A program made the position numbers and the translations under genes. The notes beneath the pieces were generated by a model. The model saw only the letters and a list, made by a program, of their open reading frames with translations, had not been told where the DNA came from and made no database searches. A DNA stretch of 64,000 bases from Terribacillus saccharophilus (GTDB lineage Bacteria; Bacillota; Bacilli; Bacillales; Amphibacillaceae): the NCBI RefSeq assembly GCF_002272745.1, contig NZ_NPBD01000002.1, forward strand, positions 62,001-126,000. Direction: 5' to 3'. Below are positions 18,541 to 27,111 of the stretch, one piece after another (the first letter of the stretch is position 1; each line of letters begins with the position of its first letter).

Positions 18541-19642
18541 GCGTAAATCTAATCTTCCGAAGACGGACTGGCTATTGCTCTTCTCCATCGGAGGCCTGCT
18601 GACGATCGGTATCATCATGGTGTATAGTGCTTCTGCTGTATGGGCGGAATATAAATTTGATGATAGCTTCTTTTTTGCCAAGCGGCAGCTATTGTTCGCC
18701 GGTGTTGGTTTAGGAGCTATGCTGGTCATCTCCAGGTTGCATTATGAGATTTGGCGGAAATATGCGAAGGTTTTACTTTTGATTTGCTTTGTTTTGCTCA
18801 TTGCCGTCTTGATTCCCGGTGTCGGATTGGTCCGCGGTGGTGCAAGGAGCTGGATCGGGGTAGGGGCCTTCAGTATCCAGCCTTCTGAATTTACGAAGCT
18901 GGGCTTGATTATCTATTTAGCTGTCTATCTTTCGGCTAAGCAGAAATATATAACTTCCTTGAGACAAGGATTCCTGCCCTCGCTCTTGCTCGTGTTTACA
19001 GCTTTCGGTATGATCATGCTCCAGCCTGATCTTGGAACTGGTGTGGTACTTGTACTTACTTGTATGGTGATGATTTTAGTGAGCGGAGCCAGAATCTCAC
19101 ACTTCGTCGGTCTGGGAATTTTAGGACTGGGTGCTTTCGCAGCGCTCATCTTGTCTGCGCCATATCGTATTCAGCGTATTACAGCTTTTCTGGACCCGTG
19201 GGAAGATCCGTTAGGGGAAGGATTCCAGATCATCCAATCCCTATATGCGATCGGACCTGGCGGGTTAATGGGGATGGGCTTAGGCAACAGTCTGCAAAAA
19301 TTCTTCTACTTGCCAGAGCCGCAGACGGATTTCATCTTTGCCATTCTAGCAGAGGAGCTCGGGTTCATCGGCGGCGCAGGCGTTATGCTTCTCTTCTTGC
19401 TGTTTCTGTGGCGAGGCATACAAGTCGCGCTTCGGGCGCCTGATGGCTTCAGCAGTTTGCTGGCATTAGGTATCACTGGTATGATCGCTATCCAATGCAT
19501 GATTAATATCAGTGTTGTTATAGGCTTGATTCCAGTTACTGGTATTACACTGCCGTTTTTAAGCTACGGTGGATCTTCGCTTACACTTACGCTGAGCTCA
19601 GTCGGCATACTGCTCAATGTAAGCAGATACAGCAAACTCTGA
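18539..19642 (+). CDS. spoVE: Stage V sporulation protein E, SEDS glycosyltransferase
   Basis: 367 residues from TTG 18539; an ATG at 18497 would add 14 residues encoded by repeat-like DNA and lacks a ribosome binding site, while 367 fits SpoVE (366 in B. subtilis). A FtsW/RodA/SpoVE (SEDS) protein with about ten membrane helices: TIGIIMVYSASAVWAEYKF, GGARSWIGVGAFSIQPSEF and PFLSYGGSSL are family hallmarks. It polymerises lipid II for the spore cortex with SpoVD. The closely SpoVE-like N-terminal segment (KFDDSFFFAKRQLLFAG) and position after murD favour SpoVE over vegetative FtsW. Confidence 0.9.
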   Translation: MRKSNLPKTDWLLLFSIGGLLTIGIIMVYSASAVWAEYKFDDSFFFAKRQLLFAGVGLGAMLVISRLHYEIWRKYAKVLLLICFVLLIAVLIPGVGLVRGGARSWIGVGAFSIQPSEFTKLGLIIYLAVYLSAKQKYITSLRQGFLPSLLLVFTAFGMIMLQPDLGTGVVLVLTCMVMILVSGARISHFVGLGILGLGAFAALILSAPYRIQRITAFLDPWEDPLGEGFQIIQSLYAIGPGGLMGMGLGNSLQKFFYLPEPQTDFIFAILAEELGFIGGAGVMLLFLLFLWRGIQVALRAPDGFSSLLALGITGMIAIQCMINISVVIGLIPVTGITLPFLSYGGSSLTLTLSSVGILLNVSRYSKL

Positions 19643-19720
19643 AAACATAAGAATTAGAACTTACCCTGCAGAAAGTGAAATCAAATAAGCACTATATTAA
19701 AAATTTTTAGACAATTAATA

Positions 19721-19749
19721 TTGACTTTTTTATATGGCGCACGTATCAT
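19721..19749 (+). promoter_or_regulatory. Sigma-A promoter of the S-box sulfur operon
   Basis: TTGACT at 19721-19726 and TATCAT at 19744-19749 with a 17-base spacer, about 20 bases before the riboswitch begins. Confidence 0.8.
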
Positions 19750-19768
19750 TAAAGACAATTTCATACAG

Positions 19769-19926
19769 TTCTTATCCAGAGAAGCCGAGGGACTGGCCCG
19801 ATGAAGCTTCAGCAACCTCTGACGATGTCAGAAAGGTGCTAAATCCAGCAAGATTAAAATCTTGGGAGATAAGAGTGCGGGCGATTATTTCAAACTCTCT
19901 TTTCTTCGGAAAAGAGAGTTTTTTCG
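19769..19926 (+). promoter_or_regulatory. SAM-I riboswitch (S-box) with terminator
   Basis: The conserved S-box core is complete and in order: CTTATCCAGAGAAGCCGAGG, GACTGGCCCGATGAAGC, GCAACC, AAGGTGCTAAATCC, AGCA and GAGATAAGAG (19770-19875). It is followed by a perfect terminator stem AACTCTCTTTTC / GAAAAGAGAGTT closed by a UUCG loop and a T-run (19893-19925). High S-adenosylmethionine should end transcription before the four downstream genes; methionine or sulfur shortage should switch them on. Confidence 0.95.
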
Positions 19927-19965
19927 TTTAGTCACTCTATTACACAAAAAAGGAGAAATGACAAA

Positions 19966-20517
19966 TTGACAGACATTATTATTCTATCAGGAAGTCCATC
20001 CAAGCATTCAAGATCAAAGCTGGCAGCGAACTATGCGGGTAAATTGGCTGAAGAGAAAGGCTTTACCGTTAAGGAAATAAGTGTTACCGATTTTGCTCCG
20101 GAGGATCTGGTCTATGCAAGATTTAACAGTCCTGCAATTGTGGCAGCGGGGCAGGCTGTCAGTAATGCCAAAGGGTTAATTATTGCTTCTCCCGTATACA
20201 AAGCAGCCTATTCCGGTGTATTAAAATCTTTACTTGATTTATTGCCTCAGGACGCGTTTAAAAATACGACAGTACTGCCCATTATGACAGGCGGCAGTCC
20301 GGCACATTTGCTTGCGATAGATTATACATTAAAGCCGCTAATTGCCAATCTTAAGGGAGAGTCCTTGCAGGGAGTGTATTTATGCGACCATCATATCAAC
20401 AAGGAGAACCCAGAACATCCAGTTTCAGACAAAGAAACTGGTGTAAGAATACAAACACAAACAAATCAGCTTGTTGAGGCGATTCGCCGAAATCATGCAG
20501 CCAGTGTAGTGAAGTAA
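19966..20517 (+). CDS. SsuE-like NADPH-dependent FMN reductase
   Basis: 183 residues from TTG with AAAGGAG upstream. Flavodoxin-like fold: ILSGSPSKHSRSK is the FMN-phosphate loop, ASPVYKAAYSGVLKSLLDLL and PIMTGGSPAHLLAIDYTLKP (partly quoted) are typical of SsuE/MsuE reductases. Such enzymes supply reduced FMN to two-component flavin monooxygenases that release sulfite or sulfur from organosulfur compounds. The gene lies first after the S-box and is followed 12 bases later by a transporter and then two flavin-dependent enzymes, so it is the likely reductase partner of the cassette. Confidence 0.85.
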   Translation: MTDIIILSGSPSKHSRSKLAANYAGKLAEEKGFTVKEISVTDFAPEDLVYARFNSPAIVAAGQAVSNAKGLIIASPVYKAAYSGVLKSLLDLLPQDAFKNTTVLPIMTGGSPAHLLAIDYTLKPLIANLKGESLQGVYLCDHHINKENPEHPVSDKETGVRIQTQTNQLVEAIRRNHAASVVK

Positions 20518-20529
20518 AGGAGGTAAGTA

Positions 20530-21795
20530 ATGGAGGCTAAGAAAACATTGTTTGGTATTCCGATTCAGGTCATTGGCGGGTTACTTGCAATTTTGTTGTT
20601 CATGACAGGAGATGGTATTGAACAGGCATTTCTTTCTAAATATGTTGTCGACATAGGATTCACTACCAATCAGTCAGCAATTATGTTTAGTGCTTACGGT
20701 ATCGTACTTACTTTTGCTTCTTGGCTCGCCGGTGTGCTTGGGGAAGTCATCGGACCTCGAAAAACGATGCTGATTGGGGTCGTCACATGGGTTGTTTTTG
20801 AGATAGGATTTCTTTATCTTGGTCTTCACTTGGAGAGTTTTTCAATGATGGTGCTCATGTACGGCCTGCGCGGCTTTGGCTACCCGCTGTTTGCTTTTGC
20901 TTTTATTGTGTGGATTGCCTACCGTACGGAAAAACATAAGCTTGCGACGGCAATGGGATGGTTCTTCTTTATGTTTGCTGGGGGTATCGGTTTTCTTGGC
21001 TCGTATTATCCAAGTATTCTGCTTCCGTTTATTGGAGAAATGGCAACGCTTTGGAGCTCACTTATCTGGATTATCCTAGGAGGGATACTAGGTGTTGCAT
21101 TGGTGGATGACAAAGATCGTCAAGGAGTCAAGATCCAGGGTCAGAACTCTAATAATAAATGGGCAGAAGCGCTAAAAGGAATTACGATTCTTTGGGAAAA
21201 CCCTCGTGTTGCTGCTGGCGGCCTGCTTCGGACGATAAACACATCAGGATGGTATGGATTTGTTGTTGTCATGCCAGGTTTTTTTACTAGTTTGTTAGAT
21301 ATTTCAACTAGTCAATGGCTTCAGCTTTGGGCAATACAGTCAGTCAGTAATATGGCAGCTGGAGTGTTATTTGGAATGATAGGTGATCGAATTGGCTGGG
21401 TAAAGGTAGTCCGCTGGTTTGGCTGTGTGGGTGCAGCTGTTTGTTCTTTGCTTTACTACTACATCCCGGTAGCATTCGGAGCAAGCATTCCACTGCTTAT
21501 CTTGAATGCCATACTTTTCGGTGCGGCGATTGCAGCATTCGTTCCGCTGTCTGCAATATTGCCGACACTTGCTCCGGCTAACCGCGGTGCGGCAATCTCG
21601 GTACTTAATTTAGGAGCAGGAGCAAGTCAGTTCCTAGGACCAGTGCTTGTCGGTGTACTGAACAATTACTTAGGGATTATTGGTGTGGTATGGGGATTCG
21701 CCATTCTTTATGCACTTAGTTTTCTATTAACACCATTTCTAGCACCTGCTTCAAAGGCACAAATACATGCAACAGAAGAGTTTGCTGTCAGATAA
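20530..21795 (+). CDS. MFS transporter, RbtT/DalT/CsbX-like
   Basis: 421 residues with twelve hydrophobic segments and AAAGGAGGT before the ATG. The MFS loop motif is GEVIGPRKTMLIG between helices 2 and 3; the overall pattern, including RGFGYPLFAFAFIVWI, resembles the polyol permease/CsbX branch. Substrate cannot be read from the sequence. Because it is inside an S-box transcript with a reductase and two flavoenzymes, uptake of an organosulfur compound is an inference. Spaced 18 bases from the next gene. Confidence 0.8.
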   Translation: MEAKKTLFGIPIQVIGGLLAILLFMTGDGIEQAFLSKYVVDIGFTTNQSAIMFSAYGIVLTFASWLAGVLGEVIGPRKTMLIGVVTWVVFEIGFLYLGLHLESFSMMVLMYGLRGFGYPLFAFAFIVWIAYRTEKHKLATAMGWFFFMFAGGIGFLGSYYPSILLPFIGEMATLWSSLIWIILGGILGVALVDDKDRQGVKIQGQNSNNKWAEALKGITILWENPRVAAGGLLRTINTSGWYGFVVVMPGFFTSLLDISTSQWLQLWAIQSVSNMAAGVLFGMIGDRIGWVKVVRWFGCVGAAVCSLLYYYIPVAFGASIPLLILNAILFGAAIAAFVPLSAILPTLAPANRGAAISVLNLGAGASQFLGPVLVGVLNNYLGIIGVVWGFAILYALSFLLTPFLAPASKAQIHATEEFAVR

Positions 21796-21813
21796 CTAAA
21801 GGAGGTCTTCCAA

Positions 21814-23205
21814 ATGACAAATAAACGAATCTATTTGAATGCATTTGATATGAATTGTGTTGGACATCAATCACCGGGGTTATGGACACATCCTGACGAT
21901 CAAGCACATCGTTATAAGGACTTGGACTACTGGACAGAACTAGCTCAAGTATTGGAGCGTGGCCAGTTTGATACTTTATTTTTGGCTGATGTACTTGGAA
22001 CATACGATGTATACCAGAACTCAAGGGAAGGAGCGGTCCGTCAAGCAGCTCAGGTGCCAGTAAATGATCCGCTGCTTGTTGTGCCGGCAATGGCTCAGGT
22101 CACCAAGCATCTAGGTTTCGGAATCACTGCATCTGTTACGTATGAGCATCCTTACAGCTTTGCACGCCGCGTATCTACACTGGATCATTTAACTAAAGGC
22201 CGCGTCGGCTGGAATATTGTTACCTCCTATTTAGAAAGTGCAGCTAAAAACCTGGGTTTGGATACGCAGATTAAACATGATGAACGCTATAATATTGCAG
22301 AGGAATACGTAGAAGTGTGCTATAAGCTTTGGGAAGGCAGCTGGGAAGACGATGCAGTAGTTCGTGACACGAAACGAAAAGTGTACACTGATCCAGAAAA
22401 AGTACATGATATCCATCATCAGGGAACTTACTACACCGTACCGGGGGCGCATCTGTCCGAACCTTCTCCGCAGCGCACGCCGGTGCTTTTCCAAGCGGGC
22501 TCATCGTCAAGAGGAAGAGCATTCGCCGCTAAGCATGCAGAATGTGTCTTTATCAGTACACCGACTGTTGCTGTGACAAAGAGTTATGTAGACAAATTGC
22601 GTGAGGAAACGAAACGTCAAGGGCGTAATCCAGAAGAGATAAAAGTGATGAGCCTCTTTACTCCGATTGTGGCAGAGACAGAGGAAGCAGCACAGAAAAA
22701 ACTCGCACAATATCGCAGTCATGCGAGCTATGAAGGAGGTCTGGTTCTATTAGGTGGCTGGACTGGCATCGATTTTTCAGAATATGATCCGGAAGAAGAG
22801 CTTCGTTTTGTTGAAAATGAAGCAATCCATTCAGCGGTCGAAACGTTCACGAAGATTGATCCGAATAAAAAATGGACTGTCCGCGAAGTGGCTGAATTCG
22901 TAGGTATCGGAGGAATTGGTCCTGTAGTCGCCGGAACACCAGAACAAGTAGCTGATGCAATGGAAGATTGGGTGGAACAGACTGGAGTTGATGGATTTAA
23001 TATAGCCTACGCCGTAACTCCAGGAACATTTAAAGATCTTGCTGATCATGTGGTGCCGATTCTGCAGGAGCGAGGCCGGATCCGAAGCAATTACGAAGGA
23101 GCTACTTTGCGCGAGAATTTGAGTGGAAATAGCAGACTGCCAGATCATCATCCTGCTCGCCAAATCGGAAAAACAGTTCAGGAACATGGGAAGCAAACGG
23201 TGTAA
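21814..23205 (+). CDS. LLM-class flavin-dependent monooxygenase (NtaA/SnaA/DszA/DmoA family)
   Basis: 463 residues, ATG behind GGAGGT. The luciferase-like fold is shown by LNAFDMNCVGHQSPGLW at the N-terminus, FLADVLGTYDVY near residue 52, STLDHLTKGRVGWNIVTSYL near 125, HDERYNIAEEY, and FQAGSSSRGRAFAAKHAE near 228. By memory it is close to dimethylsulfide monooxygenase DmoA and related desulfurising enzymes. It needs FMNH2 from a separate reductase, which fits the SsuE-like gene two places upstream. The exact substrate is not determined by the sequence; S-box control points to sulfur scavenging. Confidence 0.85.
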   Translation: MTNKRIYLNAFDMNCVGHQSPGLWTHPDDQAHRYKDLDYWTELAQVLERGQFDTLFLADVLGTYDVYQNSREGAVRQAAQVPVNDPLLVVPAMAQVTKHLGFGITASVTYEHPYSFARRVSTLDHLTKGRVGWNIVTSYLESAAKNLGLDTQIKHDERYNIAEEYVEVCYKLWEGSWEDDAVVRDTKRKVYTDPEKVHDIHHQGTYYTVPGAHLSEPSPQRTPVLFQAGSSSRGRAFAAKHAECVFISTPTVAVTKSYVDKLREETKRQGRNPEEIKVMSLFTPIVAETEEAAQKKLAQYRSHASYEGGLVLLGGWTGIDFSEYDPEEELRFVENEAIHSAVETFTKIDPNKKWTVREVAEFVGIGGIGPVVAGTPEQVADAMEDWVEQTGVDGFNIAYAVTPGTFKDLADHVVPILQERGRIRSNYEGATLRENLSGNSRLPDHHPARQIGKTVQEHGKQTV

Positions 23206-23209
23206 TATC

Positions 23210-24397
23210 ATGATAAATAAAATAGAAACCAAACTAGAGTCCATCCATTCACTGATTGATGACGTAGTATACCAGACAATTGCCCCATCTGCAGATATGC
23301 TTGATCGAGAGAAAGTCTTTCCTAAAGCAAATTTGCAGGCACTTGCAGCAAAAGGATTGAACGGAATTTTGTTGCCGGAACATTTAGGCGGCCTTCATGC
23401 AGGATACAAAGCATTTTTGATTGTAGCAGAAAAAATAGCAGCACACTGTCCCTCCACTGGTCTTGTTTACACAATGCATGTGGAAGCGGCTGATGCAATC
23501 TACAGGTTTGGTACAGAGGAGCAGCATGACAAGTGGCTGAAACCTGTACAAGAGGGGCGATTTGGCACAACCTCTACAAGTGAAAGAACCTCTGGAGGAA
23601 GATACTGGATTAATACGAGCCGAGCAAAACACACATCGGATGGCTACGAGCTGAATTTGGAAAAATCTTTTACAACAAGCAGTGGATTTGCCGATTTCTA
23701 TATTGTCCAAACTGGTTCACCACACGCCGATACATCAGATGATTTAAGTTATTTTATCATTGAAGGAACGAACCCGGGCTTAAGCTTTGGAAACTGGGAT
23801 GCACTCGGAGTAAGAGGGAATCATAGCTCGTCGCTTACGCTTAATAACGTACAAGTAACAAAGGAAAATCTGCTAGGAAGTGAAGGGGCTGGCCGTACGA
23901 TTGTGGAAACAAGTATCGCTTACCTGCTTGGACTTGGGTCTGTCTGGACAGGGCTTGCAGGTGGTATAATTGATACAGTTACGGATTACGCAAAACGAAA
24001 TCATCACCGTGATGTTGACAAGAGTCTTGGTGACTATCAGGTTATCCGCAGTCTGCTTGCCAAAGCAGTGATTCACCATAAAGGTCTTACTGCCTGGTTG
24101 AATCAGCTTCGTGCCGAGATTGATCATGAGCTTCACAATGAATCTGGAAAGCTCAGTTCGTCTACCCAGCAGGATTTGCTGTCGTTTAAAATCCATGCTT
24201 CAGATACAGTAAATAAGATTGCCCAAATAGCCATGGACATTACCGGAGGCTACGGTTATAAAATTGGAAAGCTGGAAAGGTTTTACCGTGATGCCAGAGC
24301 GGGTATTGTAATGGGGCCTTCCAACAATCTTGCACGTGAAATTCTTGCAAAGCAGCTTATCGGGATTTCAGATGATTTGTGGAAAGAAACCTCTTAA
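23210..24397 (+). CDS. Acyl-CoA-dehydrogenase-family flavoprotein (SfnB/DszC/YdbM-like)
   Basis: 395 residues from ATG 23210, four bases after the LLM gene; the ribosome binding site is weak (GGTG), so coupling to the upstream gene is likely. Acyl-CoA dehydrogenase fold: GLNGILLPEHLGGLHAG, TSTSERTSGG in place of the usual ETD-type motif, LNLEKSFTTSSGFADFY, and the C-terminal ITGGYGYKIGKLERFYRDAR. Members near sulfur genes (DszC, SfnB, MsuC) are FMNH2-dependent monooxygenases, and B. subtilis YdbM belongs to a sulfur regulon. I infer desulfurisation rather than fatty acid oxidation from context. Confidence 0.78.
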   Translation: MINKIETKLESIHSLIDDVVYQTIAPSADMLDREKVFPKANLQALAAKGLNGILLPEHLGGLHAGYKAFLIVAEKIAAHCPSTGLVYTMHVEAADAIYRFGTEEQHDKWLKPVQEGRFGTTSTSERTSGGRYWINTSRAKHTSDGYELNLEKSFTTSSGFADFYIVQTGSPHADTSDDLSYFIIEGTNPGLSFGNWDALGVRGNHSSSLTLNNVQVTKENLLGSEGAGRTIVETSIAYLLGLGSVWTGLAGGIIDTVTDYAKRNHHRDVDKSLGDYQVIRSLLAKAVIHHKGLTAWLNQLRAEIDHELHNESGKLSSSTQQDLLSFKIHASDTVNKIAQIAMDITGGYGYKIGKLERFYRDARAGIVMGPSNNLAREILAKQLIGISDDLWKETS

Positions 24398-24413
24398 TAG
24401 GGGTTTCTTTTTC
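24383..24413 (+). terminator. Terminator at the end of the sulfur operon
   Basis: AGAAACC / GGTTTCT stem (with extra G-C/G-U pairs) and five T; the stop codon of the flavoprotein gene lies in the loop. Confidence 0.75.
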
Positions 24414-24754
24414 TGTACCATGATTAAGCTGAATACTTTTTATAAATATGGAAGTGGATAATTTTACCGTTATAAAAACGAGGCTTGACCGACAAAACAA
24501 AGGGTGCTAAAACGAATGTAATGGTAGAATGGGAGAGAATGAGGGCAAAGGAAGATGTATAGAAGTTTTCATTTCTTGTCCCATTGAAGAAGGAGAATGG
24601 CAGCTTCTTATATAATTAGGTAAAGAAACCTTTTTAAAAGGCGGATTATTTACAATTTGTTGGTTACTGACTCTTTCCGCTAAATGAATGTGTTATAATT
24701 TGATAATTACAATACAAGCAGTTTTTCGACTGTACAGCATAGGAAGAAGAGGAA
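24414..24754. other. Gap upstream of divIB
   Basis: About 340 AT-rich bases. Apart from the promoter at 24691 I see no gene, RNA or repeat. The genes that occupy this side of the cluster in B. subtilis (murG, murB) are not here even as recognisable remnants. Confidence 0.6.
24691..24699 (+). promoter_or_regulatory. Extended -10 promoter of divIB
   Basis: TGT TATAAT, an extended -10 element, 56 bases before the divIB start; no clear -35. It allows division genes to be expressed independently of the S-box operon. Confidence 0.65.
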
Positions 24755-25537
24755 ATGAGCGAAAAAAAGAAAATTGTTTCCATCGAAGACCGTATCCCGA
24801 AATTAAAACAAGCGAGAAAGAAAAAGGCGAATAGACGACTTATATTCTACTTATCTATTTTCTTCGTACTAATTTTCATCATTGTGTATCTGCAATCGCC
24901 ACTAAGCAATATTCACCGTCTTGAAGTGGAAGGAAATGAATTTCTGCCTAAAGAAACTATTATTCAAAGCAGCGGACTGACTACTTCAGATAATATGTGG
25001 CGAATTGATAAGGATGAGTCAATCAAACGGATAGAAGAAAATGAAGAAGTCGAAAAGGTATCAATAAGCCGAGGCTTTCCTGCCACTGTCACGATCAAAG
25101 TGACGGAGCTTGGGAGAGTAGGGTATCTGCAGCAGGATGACAGTTATCGCGCGCTGCTTACCAATGGCAGTATCTCTGAGAAGAAATGGGATCAGCCAAA
25201 TTCGGATGCCCCGACACTCTATGGTTTTTCTGATGATAAGTATCTTAAAGAGATGGCAGAAGAGCTTGGCCAGCTGCCAGCTTCTATAACCGGTCTCATA
25301 TCTGAGATACATTACAAGCCGACAGAAGACAATCAATTCGTCATTCAGCTATTCATGAACGACGGCAGGGAAGTGCAAGGAACGATCCGCACTTTCGCCA
25401 CAAACATGGAGGCGTATCCTAGTATTGCGGCGCAGCTTGATCCAGAAGTCGATGGTGTACTTCATATGGGAGTGGGCACCTATTTCGAGCCTGCCGAGAA
25501 GGAGAAAGAAGATAGCGAGCAAGAAGAAGGTCAATAA
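24755..25537 (+). CDS. divIB: Cell division protein DivIB/FtsQ
   Basis: 260 residues, ATG behind GGAAGAAGAGG. Cytoplasmic basic N-terminus (to about 27), one membrane helix (about 29-47), then a POTRA domain beginning LSNIHRLEVEGNEFLPKETI, the FtsQ beta domain, and an acidic low-complexity tail (EKEKEDSEQEEGQ). It is the extracytoplasmic scaffold of the divisome with FtsL and DivIC. It is separated from the rest of the cluster by the sulfur cassette. Confidence 0.92.
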   Translation: MSEKKKIVSIEDRIPKLKQARKKKANRRLIFYLSIFFVLIFIIVYLQSPLSNIHRLEVEGNEFLPKETIIQSSGLTTSDNMWRIDKDESIKRIEENEEVEKVSISRGFPATVTIKVTELGRVGYLQQDDSYRALLTNGSISEKKWDQPNSDAPTLYGFSDDKYLKEMAEELGQLPASITGLISEIHYKPTEDNQFVIQLFMNDGREVQGTIRTFATNMEAYPSIAAQLDPEVDGVLHMGVGTYFEPAEKEKEDSEQEEGQ

Positions 25538-25670
25538 GCAGAAATTCATGGTATTTTGTCAGTTTATGTAGAATAAACGGGCTATATGCGGTATAGTCGA
25601 ATCAAATACGAGTATATTAGGCTAAATTCTTACAGAATGTCGCTTTTTAGGCAAAATTCCTCGTGAAATT

Positions 25671-25679
25671 TGTTATAAT
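25671..25679 (+). promoter_or_regulatory. Extended -10 promoter of ftsAZ
   Basis: TGT TATAAT about 90 bases before ftsA; again no strong -35. The surrounding 220-base gap has room for further promoters, which I could not identify with confidence. Confidence 0.6.
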
Positions 25680-25769
25680 TATGCGTGTCTCAATACAAAT
25701 GTTAATTTATGAAACGAAAATGTAAAACAATGCTGGGCGACATGTCTCTAGGATTAGGAGGTGCCTTAC

Positions 25770-27053
25770 GTGAACAACAGTGAAATTTTAGTCAGCTTAG
25801 ATGTAGGAACATCAAATATTAAAGTGGTTATCGGGGAAGTATTTCAGGATTCCCTTAACATAATCGGTGTCGGTACGGCAAAATCTAAAGGCCTGAAAAA
25901 AGGCGCCATCGTCGATATCGATCAAACAGTCCAATCGATTCGTACTGCTGTTGAACAAGCAGAGCGGATGGTCGGTATGCAAATCGAACGTGTAGTCGTC
26001 GGTGTCAATGGTAATCAGATTCAACTGCATCCATGTCATGGTGTGGTGGCTGTATCCAGTGAAACCAGAGAGATAGACAATGAGGATATTGCACGTGTAC
26101 TTGACGCGGCACAGGTTGTGTCCATTCCGCCAGAACGTGAGATAGTCGATGTGGTTCCAAAACAGTTCATCGTAGATGGATTGGACGGTATCAATGACCC
26201 GCGTGGCATGATCGGTGTACGATTAGAAATGGAAGGGACAATTATTACCTGTTCCCGAACAGTCTTACATAATCTATTGAAATGCGTCGAGAAAGCCAAC
26301 TTAGAAGTGATGGATATATGTCTGCAGCCATTGGCTGCAGGGGCTGTCGCCCTTTCGGAGGATGAAAAGAACCTTGGTGTCGGTTTAATCGACATCGGCG
26401 GAGGCAATACGACTGTCTCTGTGTTCGGCAATGACCAGCTAATGGCAACTAGCGTCGTTCCTCTTGGCGGCGAGAATATTAGCAAGGATATATCTATCGG
26501 GCTGAAGACTTCCTCTGAACAAGCGGAAGAAATCAAAATTGGATATGGACATGCTTTCTACGATGATGCCAGAGAGGAAGAGACATTCGAAGCTTCGATT
26601 ATCGGCAGCAACAAAAAACAAAACTTTTCCCAGCTTGATGTCGCGGATATCGTAGAAGCCCGCGTTGAGGAGATATTTGCATACGCTGATAGCGAAATCA
26701 AGCGTATGGGCTTCCAGGAACTCCCGGGCGGCTATGTCCTCACCGGAGGAACATCCATGATGCCAGGTATGCTTGAACTGGCACAGGACTGCTTCCAAGC
26801 GAATGTAAGACTTGCGATCCCGGATTATCTAGGAGTGCGGGAACCGCAGTTTACAAGCGCCGTGGGAATCTTGCAATTTGCCTATCGGAATGCGAGAATA
26901 CAAGGGAAGGAGATCTTCTCTGCTGTAACAGAGGGAGACTTCGATGAGCCGGAAAGAAGACCGGCGAAACCTGCTAAATCAGAAAAGAAAAAAGGCGAAG
27001 AAAAAAAGAAAGAATCAGGTATTGCTAACCTGTTCAAGTACTTTTTCGATTAA
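25770..27053 (+). CDS. ftsA: Cell division protein FtsA
   Basis: 427 residues. The GTG at 25770 was chosen because AGGAGG ends eight bases before it; the GTG at 25761 overlaps that site. Actin-like fold: SLDVGTSNIKVVIGE (phosphate 1), GLIDIGGGNTTVSVF (phosphate 2) and GYVLTGGTSMMPGM (adenosine). The C-terminus ends SGIANLFKYFFD, the amphipathic membrane-targeting helix. It tethers FtsZ to the membrane. ftsZ begins 58 bases later. Confidence 0.97.
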   Translation: MNNSEILVSLDVGTSNIKVVIGEVFQDSLNIIGVGTAKSKGLKKGAIVDIDQTVQSIRTAVEQAERMVGMQIERVVVGVNGNQIQLHPCHGVVAVSSETREIDNEDIARVLDAAQVVSIPPEREIVDVVPKQFIVDGLDGINDPRGMIGVRLEMEGTIITCSRTVLHNLLKCVEKANLEVMDICLQPLAAGAVALSEDEKNLGVGLIDIGGGNTTVSVFGNDQLMATSVVPLGGENISKDISIGLKTSSEQAEEIKIGYGHAFYDDAREEETFEASIIGSNKKQNFSQLDVADIVEARVEEIFAYADSEIKRMGFQELPGGYVLTGGTSMMPGMLELAQDCFQANVRLAIPDYLGVREPQFTSAVGILQFAYRNARIQGKEIFSAVTEGDFDEPERRPAKPAKSEKKKGEEKKKESGIANLFKYFFD

Positions 27054-27111
27054 GACAGACACGTCAGACCAATTGATGGAGACGACGGTTTGTAAATAGG
27101 AGGACGTTAAG

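Noticed and set aside
24414..24690. Search for murG or murB remnants upstream of divIB
   Set aside because: No Mur-like peptide in any frame could be recognised by eye.
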